Assembly (NCBI GenBank): GCA_026545225.1
Contig: CM048852.1
Span: 53,885,146 to 53,949,145, forward strand
Direction of reading: 5' to 3'
DNA: 64,000 nt
Origin: Cornus controversa
Taxonomy: Eukaryota > Streptophyta > Magnoliopsida > Cornales > Cornaceae
Position 1 is the stretch's first letter. Every line of letters begins with the position of its first letter. A program made the position numbers and the translations under genes. A model generated the notes under the pieces. That model was given only the letters and a program-made list of their open reading frames with translations, did not search any database and was not told the origin of the DNA. This document shows, one piece after another, positions 11,694 to 31,689 of this stretch.

Positions 11694-11886
11694 TGATTCA
11701 ATGGTAAACTGCAATTAGGGTTGGGATTTTTGGGTATGGATTAGGCCATGGCAGCGATAATTGACAATTTCAAACTATGTTGGTTTGTGAATTTGAGATC
11801 CAAACTTTGTTGTTCACAATTCAAAACTAATTTGAGATAATGGGTTTGTACATGGACCCAATTCGTCACCTGATCATGCATTTAGA

Positions 11887-11974
11887 ATGGTGGGTTTGCA
11901 TTTACTATGGTGGGTTTGCCTTTATAGATTAAGATGGTGGGTTTGCCATTATATATTTGAGATGGTGGGTTTGC
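11887..11974 (+). repeat. Four dispersed copies of ATGGTGGGTTTGC
   Basis: Exact 13-mers start at 11887, 11907, 11934 and 11962, separated by AT-rich spacers of unequal length. This looks like local duplication; I see no known element. Confidence 0.85.
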
Positions 11975-12197
11975 ATTTGAGCTATTTTCTGTTAGTGAGT
12001 TGATGGGATTGTGTTCACAATTCCAAACTCTTTTGCATCTAGTTAGAGAGAGAGAAAAAACTCGGTTCTTGTAGTCTTGTGTGGAACAATGATTTTTTTT
12101 TTAATAGACTTTAATGGTATTAACTGAATTAACAATAAGAGTATTAGGATTAAGTCAACGAAATTTCAAAATAAGTTCGAGCAACATATTTTACAAA

Positions 12198-12336
12198 GGG
12201 TAATATTACGCAGACAGAATTCTTAGGCAGAAATTTTTATGGATGCATGTGGTGATTGTATGTGATGAGACCTACCACATGCATCCAATGGATGTAAAAA
12301 ATTTTGCCTATGAATTCTGCCTGAGTAGCATTACCT
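12198..12336. mobile_element. Hairpin MITE (Mutator-like?) about 220 bp upstream of a promoter
   Basis: The two halves are inverted copies: left GGGTAATATTAC ... CAGAATTC.TAGGCA ... GCATGTGGT, right the complement. About 60 bp per arm. Possible 9-bp duplication TTTTACAAA / TTTTTAAAA (7 of 9). It lies just upstream of the TATA box of the TDBD gene. Confidence 0.65.
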
Positions 12337-12558
12337 TTTTAAAAATTTTAGAGAGATAATAATTAATAAGTTAAATTTTGGAGAAGTGAGAGTAATTTAA
12401 TCTAATTTTTTTCTTTTTTCCTAACTTTAAATCGAAAAAAAGTTTACCTCACTAGTGTTCCAAAGTCATGATCAGTCACATTCTTTGGTTACACAATTAT
12501 CACAACTCCTGTAGAGAGCCACATTTTGTTACATCACAACCTAAAAGTAGTTCTAGGT

Positions 12559-12566
12559 TATATAAA
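12559..12566 (+). promoter_or_regulatory. Candidate TATA box for the TDBD gene
   Basis: TATATAAA at this position is followed about 30 bp later by GC-richer leader-like sequence (12590-12792). That leader ends at the proposed start codon 12793 and a splice donor at 12814. Confidence 0.5.
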
Positions 12567-12792
12567 CGGCCCAGATTGATTATCAAACTACATCTTCCCT
12601 ACGTGTACGGAAGAGATTAGGTCTCACGAACTGTGATCGTGCAGGAGACCATCTTATATTCTTGCTCACGAATAAACCCTTCTCCCAAATCCAATGGTCT
12701 GAGATCTCGCCGTTGTCCTCATCCGTACAATCGCCGGTGTACTCTAGCCGGACATTTATATTTATCTCCGTTCGAAAACCGTACGGTTGTTG

Positions 12793-15700
12793 ATGTTTCA
12801 CCATGCACCAGAGGTATCTATATCTATATCTATATATATACAGTTATACACAAACACAGAATCACATGGATCTCATTTTCGTTCGTTTTGTTAGGGTTAG
12901 TTCTTTTTTTTTTTTGTGGTTTTAACCCTGCGTTTGATTACTGAGAAAATGAAAAAAAAAACAACATAAATGTAATTTAATTTCTAGGACTTGTGTCTTC
13001 TGCTGCGATAGTTCTTTAAGTGATGAAAAACTCGATTCAACTTAGCTAGTTTGCTGGAAATGAGTGGATTTTCGTTCGAAATGTCTCGGGTCATAAATGA
13101 TGAAAAATGTATGATATAAATTTTGGACTTATTTTTATTTCATGCATTGTTCTCAGCAACCAAATAGTGAGGAGATGAAGATCTTTGTATAATCAAAATC
13201 TATTACGATCTAAAGTAAGAAAAGGTTACAGATTTGTTTTCATGTTTGATTTTTTCCTCTTCTTGCTAGAAAGACTTCGTGGTAAAAAAGTTGCAAGCCT
13301 AGCTGTCTGTCACGATTGTTTCAAGTAAATTAAACAGGCTGGGGACTTTCAAACGCAACGGAAAAAAGATAGTGGAGAAAAACAAGTCAGTGAGGAAATA
13401 TTAAAACTGCGACATGGTATGTTTTGACCTTCTTTGGAAATTTGGAGCATGTTTAGTTCAGTTATCTCAAAACTGTTTTAAAACTCCTATGCCTTCACCA
13501 TTTTTCATGCATTCCAAATCAATTATAAGTTTGGGTCGTTGGATCATGCAATCTCACCTTCCGAATCATGATTATAAAATTTTTATATTTGATGTAGAGA
13601 ATCATGCTTCAGACGCTAAGTATTCTGTTTCCGAAAAAGTATGCAATTACAAGTTGATAAAGTACAAAACTTTTCCTGTGAACTTCTAATTGGAAAGCAG
13701 CTAGATGGTTAGTTGTGTTGGATGCTTTGCAAATTACTCCAACAAATGAAGGAGTTTGAGTACCATACACCAACAAATTATTGGTACTTTAAGCATATTT
13801 AAAGCGGTGTATTTTGTGGTACTTTACATTGTCTGTGATTCTGCTGCCACTTACATGGAACATATTAGTTAACATTTTGTTTAGGTCGCATTTAATTTGT
13901 CATAGTAGATTGCAGAGTTTGATGCTTATTCAGTTATTCAATTGGAGGATTATTCATTAGTGCAAAGTTAGAAGTAGAGTTGTTTTTTTTTCACCTTTTT
14001 TGTTTAATGAACTGTATGTGAAAATATTCCGGAGTTTTTTGTAAGCAAAACAGTAATTAGGGAACTAACACTGGAAAAGTAAAGGACAATAGGGAGAAAG
14101 GCAGGCTACATTTACAACTTGAGTTTTGGTCCTCAAAGTTTGATCATCGGTAGAACCTCTTTGTAGTTTCTTTGACATTCATCTTTAAATATTCAGATTC
14201 AAAACAGTAGTGTACTAGTGTGGATTGGCTGAGGAAGAAGAGTGTAAATAATCTTGATGGCATGCTTGTGACAGTTCTATATTTATATAGGCATTGAAGA
14301 TTAATGGCCATTCTTTCAAACCTTTTGTTAATTGCTAAATGGTGACATTATATGAGATATTATTTATGATAATCATTCCAGAACAAAGGCTTTTGGATGA
14401 CAAAGGGCCCCGGGGGTTTAACTGATGGTGAGATGGCTTACGACAATTCTTCCAGAATTGAGCCGAAGCGTTCTCATCAGTGGTTCATGGATGGTACTGA
14501 AGCAGAGCTATTCCCCAACAAGAAGCAAGTAGTCGAAGTTTCAAGCCACAATTCATTCACTGGACTTCTAAATTCAAATGTTTCTCCTTGGGGAAATGCT
14601 TCCAGTTTTCACTCATTTCCTGGTCAATATAACGAAAGATTATTTGACCCTGAAGCTGCAAGGACCATCAACTTTGATGAAAGAAACATTCCAACAGTTG
14701 GAACCGATAATATCAATATGGGAAGAAAGGTAATTGAGGATCCACTTGTGATTGATTCTTCATTTGGTTTATCCATATCTCATACACTGGAAGATCCTAG
14801 GTCCAGTATTAATTATGGTGGGATTAGAAAAGTTAAAGTCAGCCAGGTCAAGGACACTGACAATTTCATGTCTATGTCAATGGGCGATGCCTATACTAGA
14901 GGGGATAACAGTAACATGTCAATGCCTCATGCTTATCGCAAGGAAGATGACAATTTTGTATCAATGGGTCTTTCTTTTAATAGAGGAGATGGCAATGTCA
15001 TATCAATGGGAGACACCTATAACAGGGAGAATAACAATTTCATGTCAATAGGCCAACCCTATAACAAGGGGGATAACAGCACCATATTGATGGGTCACAC
15101 CTACAAGCAGAATAATAATGGCATATCAATGGGTCAGACTTTCAGAAAGGATGATGACAATATCACAACTGTGGCTCAAACCTTGAACAAGGGAGATGAC
15201 AATACCATATCGATGGGTCATTCTTTCAAGGAGAATAGTAATGCCATATCAATGGGTCAGTCTTTCAGCAGGTGCGAGAGCAATATCATAACAATGGGTC
15301 AAACCTTCAACGAGGGGAGTGAAAATACAATATTGATGGGTCATAGTTTCAAGGACAATAATAATGATGTATTGTTCAGCAAGGGTGATAACAATACCAC
15401 CTCAATGGATCCAACCATTAAGAAGGGGGATTGTAATACAATATCAATGGGTCACTCCAACCAGGTGGAGGACAATTCCATAACAGTGGGCCTTGCCTAC
15501 AGCAAAGTTGATAAAAATAATTTATCAATGCGTCCCTCTTTCAGCAAGGGAGAAAGTAATATCATATCCTTTGGTGGCTGCCATGACGATGATGATATTA
15601 ATTCTTCAGGAAGGCTTATGTGCAGTTATGACTTGTTGATGGGCCAGTCTTCAGCTCAAAGATCAGAAGCACCATATGAAAAAGGGTTGATTGAATCAAA

Positions 15701-16518
15701 CAGAGATGCACTCGTAAGTGCTACTCAGATGACTGCCTCTGGAGTTGCAACCGTTTCTAAGAAGAAGGAGGAGCAAAAAGGGTCTAAAAAGGTTCCTCCA
15801 AACAGTTTTCCTTCAAATGTCAGAAGTTTGCTGTCAACTGGTATGCTAGATGGAGTACCTGTAAAGTATATTGCCTGGTCACGGGAGGTAAATTTTAGTT
15901 CTTATCCATTCATCTGCAGATTACCTTATCATTCAATAACACGTGGTTATTCTATGCATGGTAGAAGGAACTTCGCGGTATTGTAAAAGGTTCTGGTTAT
16001 CTCTGTGGCTGTCAGTCGTGTAATTTTTCCAAGGTCAGTTTTGAATTAACTTGTGTGAATTACAACGTCTAGGGAATTCTTGAACTTATTCTGTTGACCT
16101 AAGGGCCAATCTGTTGTTTTCTATAGGCAGTTAATGCTTATGAATTTGAGCGTCATGCCGGTTGCAAAACAAAACATCCAAATAACCACATATACTTTGA
16201 GAATGGAAAGACTATTTATGGGATTGTTCAAGAGCTCAGGAACACACCTCAGGATTTGTTATTTGAAGTTATTCAGACAATTACTGGATCTCCCATTAAC
16301 CAGAAATCTTTCCGTCTTTGGAAAGGTAATCCAAATTATTGGTTTAATTACTGTCACCTGTTCAATATCTTGTGTTCCACGCCTTTCATTTTTATTTTCA
16401 TTTTAAGATTCTTATGACTTGTCAGTTCTACTTTTCCTCCTTTCCAGAATCATTTCTAGCTGCTACTCGTGAACTTCAGCGTATATATGGAAAAGATGAA
16501 GGGAAACAATTGTCATAA
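12793..16518 (+). CDS. TDBD (Tify/TPL-binding-type) domain nuclear protein with 14-residue repeats
   Basis: Proposed exons: 12793-12813, 14382-15887, 15968-16033, 16127-16325 and 16448-16518 (stop TAA). All introns are GT-AG and the joined frame is open, giving about 620 aa. The N-terminus NKGFWM ... SSRIEPKRSHQWF and the C-terminal SNVRSLLSTGMLDGVPVKY ... GSGYLCGCQSCNFSK ... FERHAGCKTKHPNNHIYF define a plant family of unknown proteins ending in a TDBD domain (Cys/His-rich, known from ninja-type jasmonate repressors and PHD/acetyltransferase proteins). TDBD covers about residues 482-600; the protein ends soon after ELQRIYGKD. Residues about 172-409 are a 14-residue repeat tract. I infer a nuclear protein-interaction role; no enzyme motif is seen. 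The first exon (MFHHAPE) is chosen because it is in phase and has a good donor; the conservative start is ATG 14397, giving 608 aa. The third exon could also begin at 15965, adding one Lys. Confidence 0.85.
14874..15587 (+). repeat. 42-bp coding minisatellite (about 17 units of a 14-residue repeat)
   Basis: Inside the second exon of the TDBD gene. The consensus is roughly I-S-M-G-x-[ST]-[FY]-x-[KR]-G-D-[DN]-N-x, in phase throughout. One unit near DVLFSKGDNN is shortened. Copies have diverged at DNA and protein level, so the array is old and kept in frame. Confidence 0.92.
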
Positions 16519-17296
16519 AGCAGTTTGTTTGATTGTAAGGTCGGTTAATCTTTGTTTTGTGAACACAAGTACACATCTTTTTGGCTATATCTTTTTGCTC
16601 ACTAATGTTGACTATACAACTGTTTATGAGGTTGGACATTCTTCTGGTTTAAAGGCATGGTGTTGTGGAGTTAGGAAATCAACTTTATACCACCCAGAAA
16701 AGAACCTTTTTAGCTTCATTTGATGGATGTCTCCATTTCATTCTTTATAACTTCCTATAGGAAATATGAAATCAAGATATTCTTTAACTTATTATTGTAA
16801 AGGTTCATGTCAATATTTTATCACATTTTTGGTCTTTCCGAATAATCTATATGTGCGTCTTTTGCAAAAATCTTATTTCTGTAAGAAAACTATAAGATAC
16901 GTATAGAGCCATTTATTTTTTCTATCCTTCCGTTTTGGCCCTATGAGGAATAGCTGAGCACTGTGATCAAATTTTTTAAATAAACCTTTACTATATAGAA
17001 CAGGACGGATGCCAGCTACTTCTTAATTCTTTTTTTTTTTTTCTTTTTTAACCAGAACTTTGTTTGAACTGGTTGAAAGCAAGACATCCATTTATTAGGA
17101 TCAGGATTCAGCCATGTAACTAAACCACATCAAAGTAACATTAATTAAGGAAATGATGTATGAAAGAAGATTGGTGTGCGTTTCTTTTCTGTGATTCTTG
17201 TGCTGCTTCTTTTTTTCCTATTTGGTACACACACCTACCTCCAAAGAATTGTTTGCACTCAAGAGGACTTGATTCTTGTGCTTTTTTATTATTTTC

Positions 17297-17404
17297 TGCA
17301 TGTGAAACCTACTAAATTTTGAATACTAGCCTGATTGAGTTCCTTCAAAATGCATGTGAAACCTACTAAATTTTAAATACTAGCCTGATGGAGTTCCTTC
17401 AAAA
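17297..17404. repeat. 54-bp tandem duplication
   Basis: Two adjacent copies beginning TGCATGTGAAACC and ending TTCCTTCAAAA, differing at two positions (g/a and t/g). Confidence 0.93.
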
Positions 17405-18284
17405 TGTCCTGTGATTGGTTCATCATGCTTGTGGACCATTGTAGAATTGAAGGTTGTATGTGTATGTACGTTCTCTTTTTATGTACTTATTTAATACATA
17501 TGCAGGATTGGATCTCTGTGGTGCATCTGTTTAGCCTACATATCAAGCTACAGCAGTCTTGTGATCTACAGCCAAGCCTCTCAGTCCTCAGTAAGTTTTG
17601 TTGGGGAAAAAAGCGTGTAAATTTGTTTTTCTACTTGATGGCTGTAAAAAGACGGTAACAAGAAGGTGTTGCATCATGTTTTTAATCAATGTTATCAATG
17701 AAGGTAACATAATATTGATGAGCAGGAAAATCCCCTTGTTACCGATTTTGCTCCCTTTTTCAGATTACTACTTGCTATTGTTTTAAAAGAAACATGATAT
17801 GTTCTTGGTTGTTTTCTGTATACACACACAACTAAGCCTGAATACCGTCGCGAGTATTTTAACTTATTGTTCATTCCCATGAAGAATGGATTAACTTTAT
17901 TTCGCAGACACAATTGGTTCGACCAACAAAATGTACATGTGGTATGAAAAAGCTATTATGGGGGGCTCTCATGGTTCAGACACTCACTCGACTGAGGGAG
18001 GTCTACAAACCCAATGGCTGAGAGGGCATGCTCGTAATGAAAACTCTTTCATTATAGACCTATTCTATATAGTATCTCTTTGGTTGCCAATCCCTGTCAA
18101 TCGGATAAGAAATATAGGAGTGTGTGAAGCATGTTGTCATGAATATTTGGTCCTAGTACAATCTATCCATCCCAGATCCTGATGACCTTTTTATGTTTTC
18201 ACCACTGAACTTTGGTGATTTCATGTGATGATCTTTTCATATGCTTTCTTGTTTTTGGACTTCAATATATCCTCATACATCCAC

Positions 18285-18350
18285 CTCTCTTGGACCCAGT
18301 TCAAGCAGAGCCTTGGTGCATTGGGTACTGGGTACGATCTTTTTTTCAAT
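18285..18350 (+). mobile_element. SINE 3'-tail-like fragment
   Basis: The words 'gcagagccttggtgcattggg' and 'tactgggtacgatc' followed by a T-run resemble the end of tRNA-derived plant SINEs (agccttgtgca..gggtacgacc-T(n)). No A and B boxes are evident upstream. It is followed by two copies of 'aatatatacccgcaca'. Confidence 0.4.
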
Positions 18351-19893
18351 ATATACCCGCACAACCTTTTTTAATATATACCCGCACATCGAAAAGGTTT
18401 CTTTCATAAAAGAAGAGGAAAAAATGCATTAATAGATCTGAAAATTTCTCAAGTGAGTTATTTGAAATCAGTGTCAGGATTGAGTCTAAGTTGCACATGA
18501 ATATGAATAAATTATATGTCCTAAACTTCTCTGATCCTCCATCCCTTTGATTGTGAGTCTTTTGATCCAACTCATATAGCTCTCCTCATGTATATATGTT
18601 ATTTGAACTTTAAACCCCTTCTTTTCAATAGTTGTCCTTGTATATATTTGTAGCTCGAACCATTCAATACGCTCCATCACAAAATGGATGAAGCAAATCA
18701 TCTTGGCATTTCCTACTAGTTGAAGTTCAATGACTGGGAGATTAAATATTTGATAGATTTCAAAGTAATAAAATTCAAATTATTAAATGGTTGAACAGGT
18801 GTCACTGTAACATGTATGCAAGGAAAGTAAAAAATTGTATGCAAGATAAAAATTGAAAAATGAAGTTAAAGAACACCAAAAAAGAATTCACCAGCTTCAC
18901 GAGTACGTGTAACATCTGTGAAGAAAAAAAAAAGAGAGAGAGAGAGAGAAACCAACATGGGTAAAATAGGAAGTTAAAATTTAACTGCAACACACTTTTG
19001 CAAAGACTTTATTTGGTTTCTATCACACGCTTCAGGTGTTTTTAGCGAGAATCAATTTGGAAAAATTGACTATTTGCAGGAAACTTACTTTTCTAAATTT
19101 CTCTTTCTTGCTAACCAAACTCCCAAAAATGTTATAGACTTCATTTTGATGTAAATGCAATGAATGAAAACTTGTGAATGTTCATATATGGGCTCCCTCC
19201 GTAGCAATCCAGCAGAATTTATTTGGTTTCTATCAAGATATTCTTTTTAACTCACCTCTATATATGAAATCCAAGCAAAATAGGATCACGTGATGTGGGT
19301 TGGATAACAAAACAAGCGACTCTAGTACTCACTGAGTTTGCATCTTCATAACAAGCTCAATGAGAAAACTTAATAATAGCTTTCTCCATGGAAGAAATGC
19401 TGAAGAGCCCTACCACATTGCCACCTCTATGTAACAGTGACTTGATACATACATAGATACACACACTCATATATATATATATAGAAAGATGCATCCACAA
19501 AGCATCACTTCATCTAGAACAGCTTGCATGAGGAAAAGAAAAATGCTTCCACATAACATTACCACTTTATCCAGAATACTTTGAATGAGGGAAAAGAAAA
19601 CTGCTTTGTCATCAGGAGGAAAAGACGGCAAACGTACAAGTGTTATATATATTAGTGCCAAGTGCATGAATACATAATAACATTAAAAAAAAAAAACAAA
19701 AAACAAAACTTATATAAGATTCCAAAATAAATAGGAACTATGATTCAAAAGTAATTAGTATCTGAAAATAATAACAGCGAGAACCATACAAGCAACACTG
19801 ATACTGTCATAGCAAGATTAGTTTTTCCCATCAAAATGGTTAAGCGGAGGATGTATTCTTGAAATCCGATCTTCCATGCATGATTGATTATGC

Positions 19894-27621
<7,728 letters not shown>

Positions 27622-27659
27622 TTCAATATATCAGATAGTGACGAAGAAGATAGAGAAAG

Positions 27660-28052
27660 AAACCCTAGAAACAGGTATTCTCTGATAATTTGCAACGAAC
27701 AATACACGAGAAAAAAATCAAAAATTAAATGTAAAATAAAAGGTTAAATACATTTCTAATACATAAATTGGTATGAAAAAATAAGTATATATTTTTCTAT
27801 ATATATCTACATACCAGATCGGAGATTTATGGGAGGTCTGATAGTAAATGGGGAAGAGAAAAAAGGGGAGGGAAGCGTAACGGGGACGTCAGCACCGGTC
27901 GGCCGTTGAAAATATTTTGAGAGAGAGAGAGAGAGTCGAGAGAGATGGATATACGGGCATTTACGAAGTAGTAAATGTTTGGGTGGTCATTGGTTCTAAC
28001 TTCTAACCGTTGGATTGTGTGTACTGAGATCCGTCTTATTCTTTGACACGTG
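27660..28052 (-). promoter_or_regulatory. RABE leader/promoter elements: telo-box, TGACGTC, G-box
   Basis: AAACCCTA (telo-box core, plus-strand reading) at 27660-27667 lies 39 bp before the start codon, probably in the leader. TGACGTC (minus strand) at 27885-27891 is an ACGT-core motif. CACGTG (G-box) lies at 28047-28052. A (GA)n run near 27920-27935 is also promoter-proximal. Motif presence only; no functional evidence. Confidence 0.4.
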
Positions 28053-28863
28053 GGAGACATCGGAAACCGCAAGAGCTAGTGTTTGATGATACTGAATCAA
28101 TCTTACTGGACACACAAGAACGACCCCGTTTAGTGCCCTTTAAAACTAAAGGGCGCCATCGCTCCAATTGTTTTTTTTTTTTTTTATAGAGGTTTACTAG
28201 CAACAGCCGCGGCCTACGACTCTTGCCCAGTGGCAGATATGATATTGGATCATTTGTCCCATGCATGTGTGTGTTTTTACTCTTATCCATCACGATTTTT
28301 CAGAAATAAAAAAGAGAGAGATCTATTCGATACGACTGTAGTTGACAAACCTCCTTTTTATATTTTCTCTAATTTTTATAATAGCAAATAAAATAGTAGA
28401 AAGAATTACCCCTAAATCTTTTTTTTTTTTTTTCGTAAGAAGACAAATAAGTTTTAAAAAAATTAAGACGAATAAATCTTTCTATTGAAAAAAAAAATTA
28501 TTTTAATCCTAAATCACTACATATTTCATTTATACTCTTACTAAATATAAATAAAATTTTATAATTATATAGTTATCCAAAAATTGATATATAATCTATT
28601 TTTTATACATTCCTTTAAGTTTTAGTTACTTAATAATATTGAATTATGAGTTTGAATAATAATTAATTTAATTTAAATTCAATTCAAAAACTCGTGTAGA
28701 ATACACAATTTTAGTACCAAAAAAATAATTATTCTATAAAAAAATTAATAACACGTGTTTTTTTTCCTTTTTATTCAAATTTTATGTCTACTTTTGTAAG
28801 GTTATATATGAAAATTTTAGCCTAAAATTTATAACTAATGTAACAAATAGTATATATAATTTA

Positions 28864-29602
28864 GGAAAAATTCCTTATAAGTCCTACTTTTCAATGATAA
28901 GGACCAATAAGTTCAAAAATAATTTTTGTTAGGACAACTAGATCCTACTTTTAGTTAACATTTTTAATTAAATTCATAACTTCACCCGCATTGATTTTCT
29001 TCCAATAGTGCCTTTTTTATATAGAAATATCATTAATGTCATTCTTATATAAAATTATTTTAAAAAAATTATACCATCTTGATAAACTTTATATATATAT
29101 GCCTGTGGTAATATAGTCTTAAATTTACATAAAATTACCTTTAATTCTTGAAATTACATATTTGTAAAACAATATAAATAGAAAAAAGGGAAAGCATTTA
29201 AATAATTCATTAATTGTACATAAATACACCTCATTGAAAAAATCTATGAAACTTTTTGACTTGTTTTAATATTTATTTTTATTACAATTGGTTGAATTTA
29301 AATAACTCATTAAATATTTTAAAAATTGCTAGTTTTGGTGGCAATTAAAACTATTGGCTTTTTCATTATTATTTTAAATTGATACTAATAAAAATTAGAG
29401 GTAAAAGTTATATTTAGTATGTTAATTAAAAAAATATTTAGGACATTTATGAGAAAGGGCAATGTTGAAAAAAATATTTGTTAATAGAATTGTGAAATTA
29501 GTTGAAAATATTTGTTAAAAGTAGGACTTATTTGTCCTGATAAATTTTATTAGGACTTATTAGTCCTTACAATTGAAAAGTAGGACTTATAAGGAATTTT
29601 TT
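28864..29602. mobile_element. Mutator-like non-autonomous element with long TIRs
   Basis: TIRs of about 45 bp: the left reads AAAAATTCCTTATAAGTCC then tacttttcaatgataagg, and the right is its complement with a few changes. A 10-bp perfect direct repeat ATATAATTTA flanks it at 28854-28863 and 29603-29612. 739 bp, AT-rich, no ORF. Confidence 0.85.
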
Positions 29603-29840
29603 ATATAATTTATTAAGGGTCTAAATGGAAGATTTAGTGATTTAAGACTTAAATAAATAAATAAAATCTCAAAAGTTGGATTTATTAGTCCTAAAGAAGT
29701 TTTTTTTAGACTTATTTGTATTTCAATGATAAAAGTAGAACTTGGTTGTAATTTTCTATAGCAACCCCTAAGTGAAGTGCTGACATGTCAATGCTATGCA
29801 CATCAACTTCTATCAATATTAGGTTTTAGCATAAAATTAA

Positions 29841-30053
29841 GAGAAATGCTAAACGTCATGAAATTATTTCATGAATTTGTATCATGAATGATGTGGCAGG
29901 TAACGTGGAGGATTAGTATTGGTGAGAATTAGTAATAATATCATGGAATTATGTGTATGGGGGAAATCCCACCAATACTAACTCTCCACGTTACTTGCCA
30001 CATCATTCATGATACAAATTCATGAAATAATTTCATGACATGTAGCATTGCTC
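29841..30053. mobile_element. Hairpin MITE with 9-bp target duplication
   Basis: Almost the whole 213 bp is an inverted repeat, with arms of about 85-90 bp meeting at a short loop. Tips are GAGAAATGCTA and GAGCAATGCTA (complement of the right end). A perfect 9-bp duplication TAAAATTAA is at 29832-29840 and 30054-30062. The duplication size suggests a Mutator-type parent. Confidence 0.9.
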
Positions 30054-30062
30054 TAAAATTAA

Positions 30063-30626
30063 TGGGTCTTTCTTTTGGGAATTTTTTTGCAAAGGGGGCT
30101 TGGTTTTATCGGATTGATATGTTGTAAAAATTTAATAAGATGATGTTCTCCAATTAATGGACATATTAGTAATTTCGCATCACATGACAACTAACAAACT
30201 CAAATCTTGTTTTGTTGACTGTCTTTTTTAAATAATAATAATAAATAAATAAAACTCACACAACCACTTTTTATCTAACTAAAACATTCCTCCAACATTT
30301 ATTTTAGAAAATACTATTAGGTTTTGGTTCTTGGTTGCTTTGTTAAAAGAGTTTGGTAACAACATTGTTGTTCTATATGCAAATCTTGCGTTTTGATTAT
30401 TTCGGGTAAAAGTAGTAGTATAAGGAGATTATTTGCAAATGCAATATGGTTGCACCTTTTTTATAATAAAATACATAATTATCCTTTAAAAGTACATAAT
30501 TATTTTCCAAAAGCGAATTTCATTTCATTAAAAATATCAAGTGGAGGAAAGATATGTATAGTGTGAATAACAAACTCCGTTTAAAAGGATATGATAAAAG
30601 AATAGAAAGTGTAATAAATTTTGGAA
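30063..30626. other. Intergenic AT-rich spacer
   Basis: No gene, RNA or recognisable element seen between two MITE-type insertions. Confidence 0.5.
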
Positions 30627-31680
30627 GGAAGTTGATATTGGCAACCCACTAATATACTCGGGCACTCCACTTATATCTATTTTTATAATAAAATTACAAA
30701 AGTGTCCATATGTTATACAATATTTAATTCTTATATTTTTAATATCTTAATTGCACTTCTACTCAATTCCAATTACTTTTTTATCTTTCTTAAAATTTTA
30801 ATTCAATCACGTTATCTCATATTCTATCCCTTTTTCTGGACTCTTTCCAATTCTTTTCCTACCTTTTCTATAAACCAATACAAATTAAAGATTAGAAACA
30901 TACAAAACAGAAAGGAAAGCAAAAAATATATAAAGCAAAGGAAGAAAAACATCCTATCAATTTATTATTATTATTTTATTGAAATTTTGCTACAAAGGCT
31001 CCTTAGCTAAATTATAACAATTACAATTGGAAAAAGATTCGAGAGAATCACATTTCTCTTCTCATTTCTTAATTTTTAAAAGTTTCCTTCTAAAATAAAA
31101 AAAGTTTTCTTTGGTTTTTAAAAAAAATTATACATCATAATTTTTATTTAAGTAAAACTAAACTTTCTTTTACTTTTATTATGCTAATCACATATATTTG
31201 ATCGATACTTTCAAATCTTTATAGAATCCTAAACTTTTCCACTTCTAAAATAAATATTGATAAATTGATTCAACAAATAAAAATAATATTTTTTAGGCCA
31301 ATTCAAACATATTCTAAAGAATAAAGTATAACAAAAAAAATCACATTACCATAGACATTAGGGTTGAGTGATTCATAGATTTTTGAAAATTCTTATCTTA
31401 GCAATATCAATAACTTTCTCTAACTCAGACATTATATCTTTTATTTTTGGAGAGAGAGAGGGAGGAGAGAATGTGAGAGAGAAGTATTTTGGCGCAAAAA
31501 AAAACGAGAGAGAACGTACTGTGAGGCTAAGAATCTAATCTTATCAGACAAAGACAATTAGGATATTAAAAATATAAGAATAAAAAATTGTATAGCATAA
31601 GAATAATTTTGTAATTTTATTAAAAAAATGATATGAATGGAGTGCCAAAGAATACTGATAGTGCGCTAAAATCAACTACC
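30627..31680. mobile_element. Mutator-like non-autonomous element, 1054 bp
   Basis: Left end GGAAGTTGAT, right end ATCAACTACC. The inverted similarity runs about 70 bp inward, including GGCACTCCA and 'taataaaattacaaaa' on each side. The flanking 9-mers ATTTTGGAA (30618-30626) and ATTTTGAAA (31681-31689) match at 8 of 9. The interior is AT-rich with a (GA)n patch near 31450; no transposase. Confidence 0.82.
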
Positions 31681-31689
31681 ATTTTGAAA

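Larger units (their letters stand above)
16519..19893. other. Convergent intergenic region between the TDBD and RABE genes
   Basis: Holds the 3' flanks of both genes. Recognised inside: a 54-bp tandem duplication (17297-17350 and 17351-17404, 2 differences); a SINE-like 3' tail at 18285-18350; a (GA)n run near 18935; and an old direct duplication of about 70 bp around 19487-19610. No further gene was found; the open frames here are short and unlike any family I know. Confidence 0.6.

Noticed and set aside
11887..11974. CRISPR-like direct repeats
   Set aside because: Four short 13-mers with unequal spacers in a plant nuclear context; ordinary local duplication.
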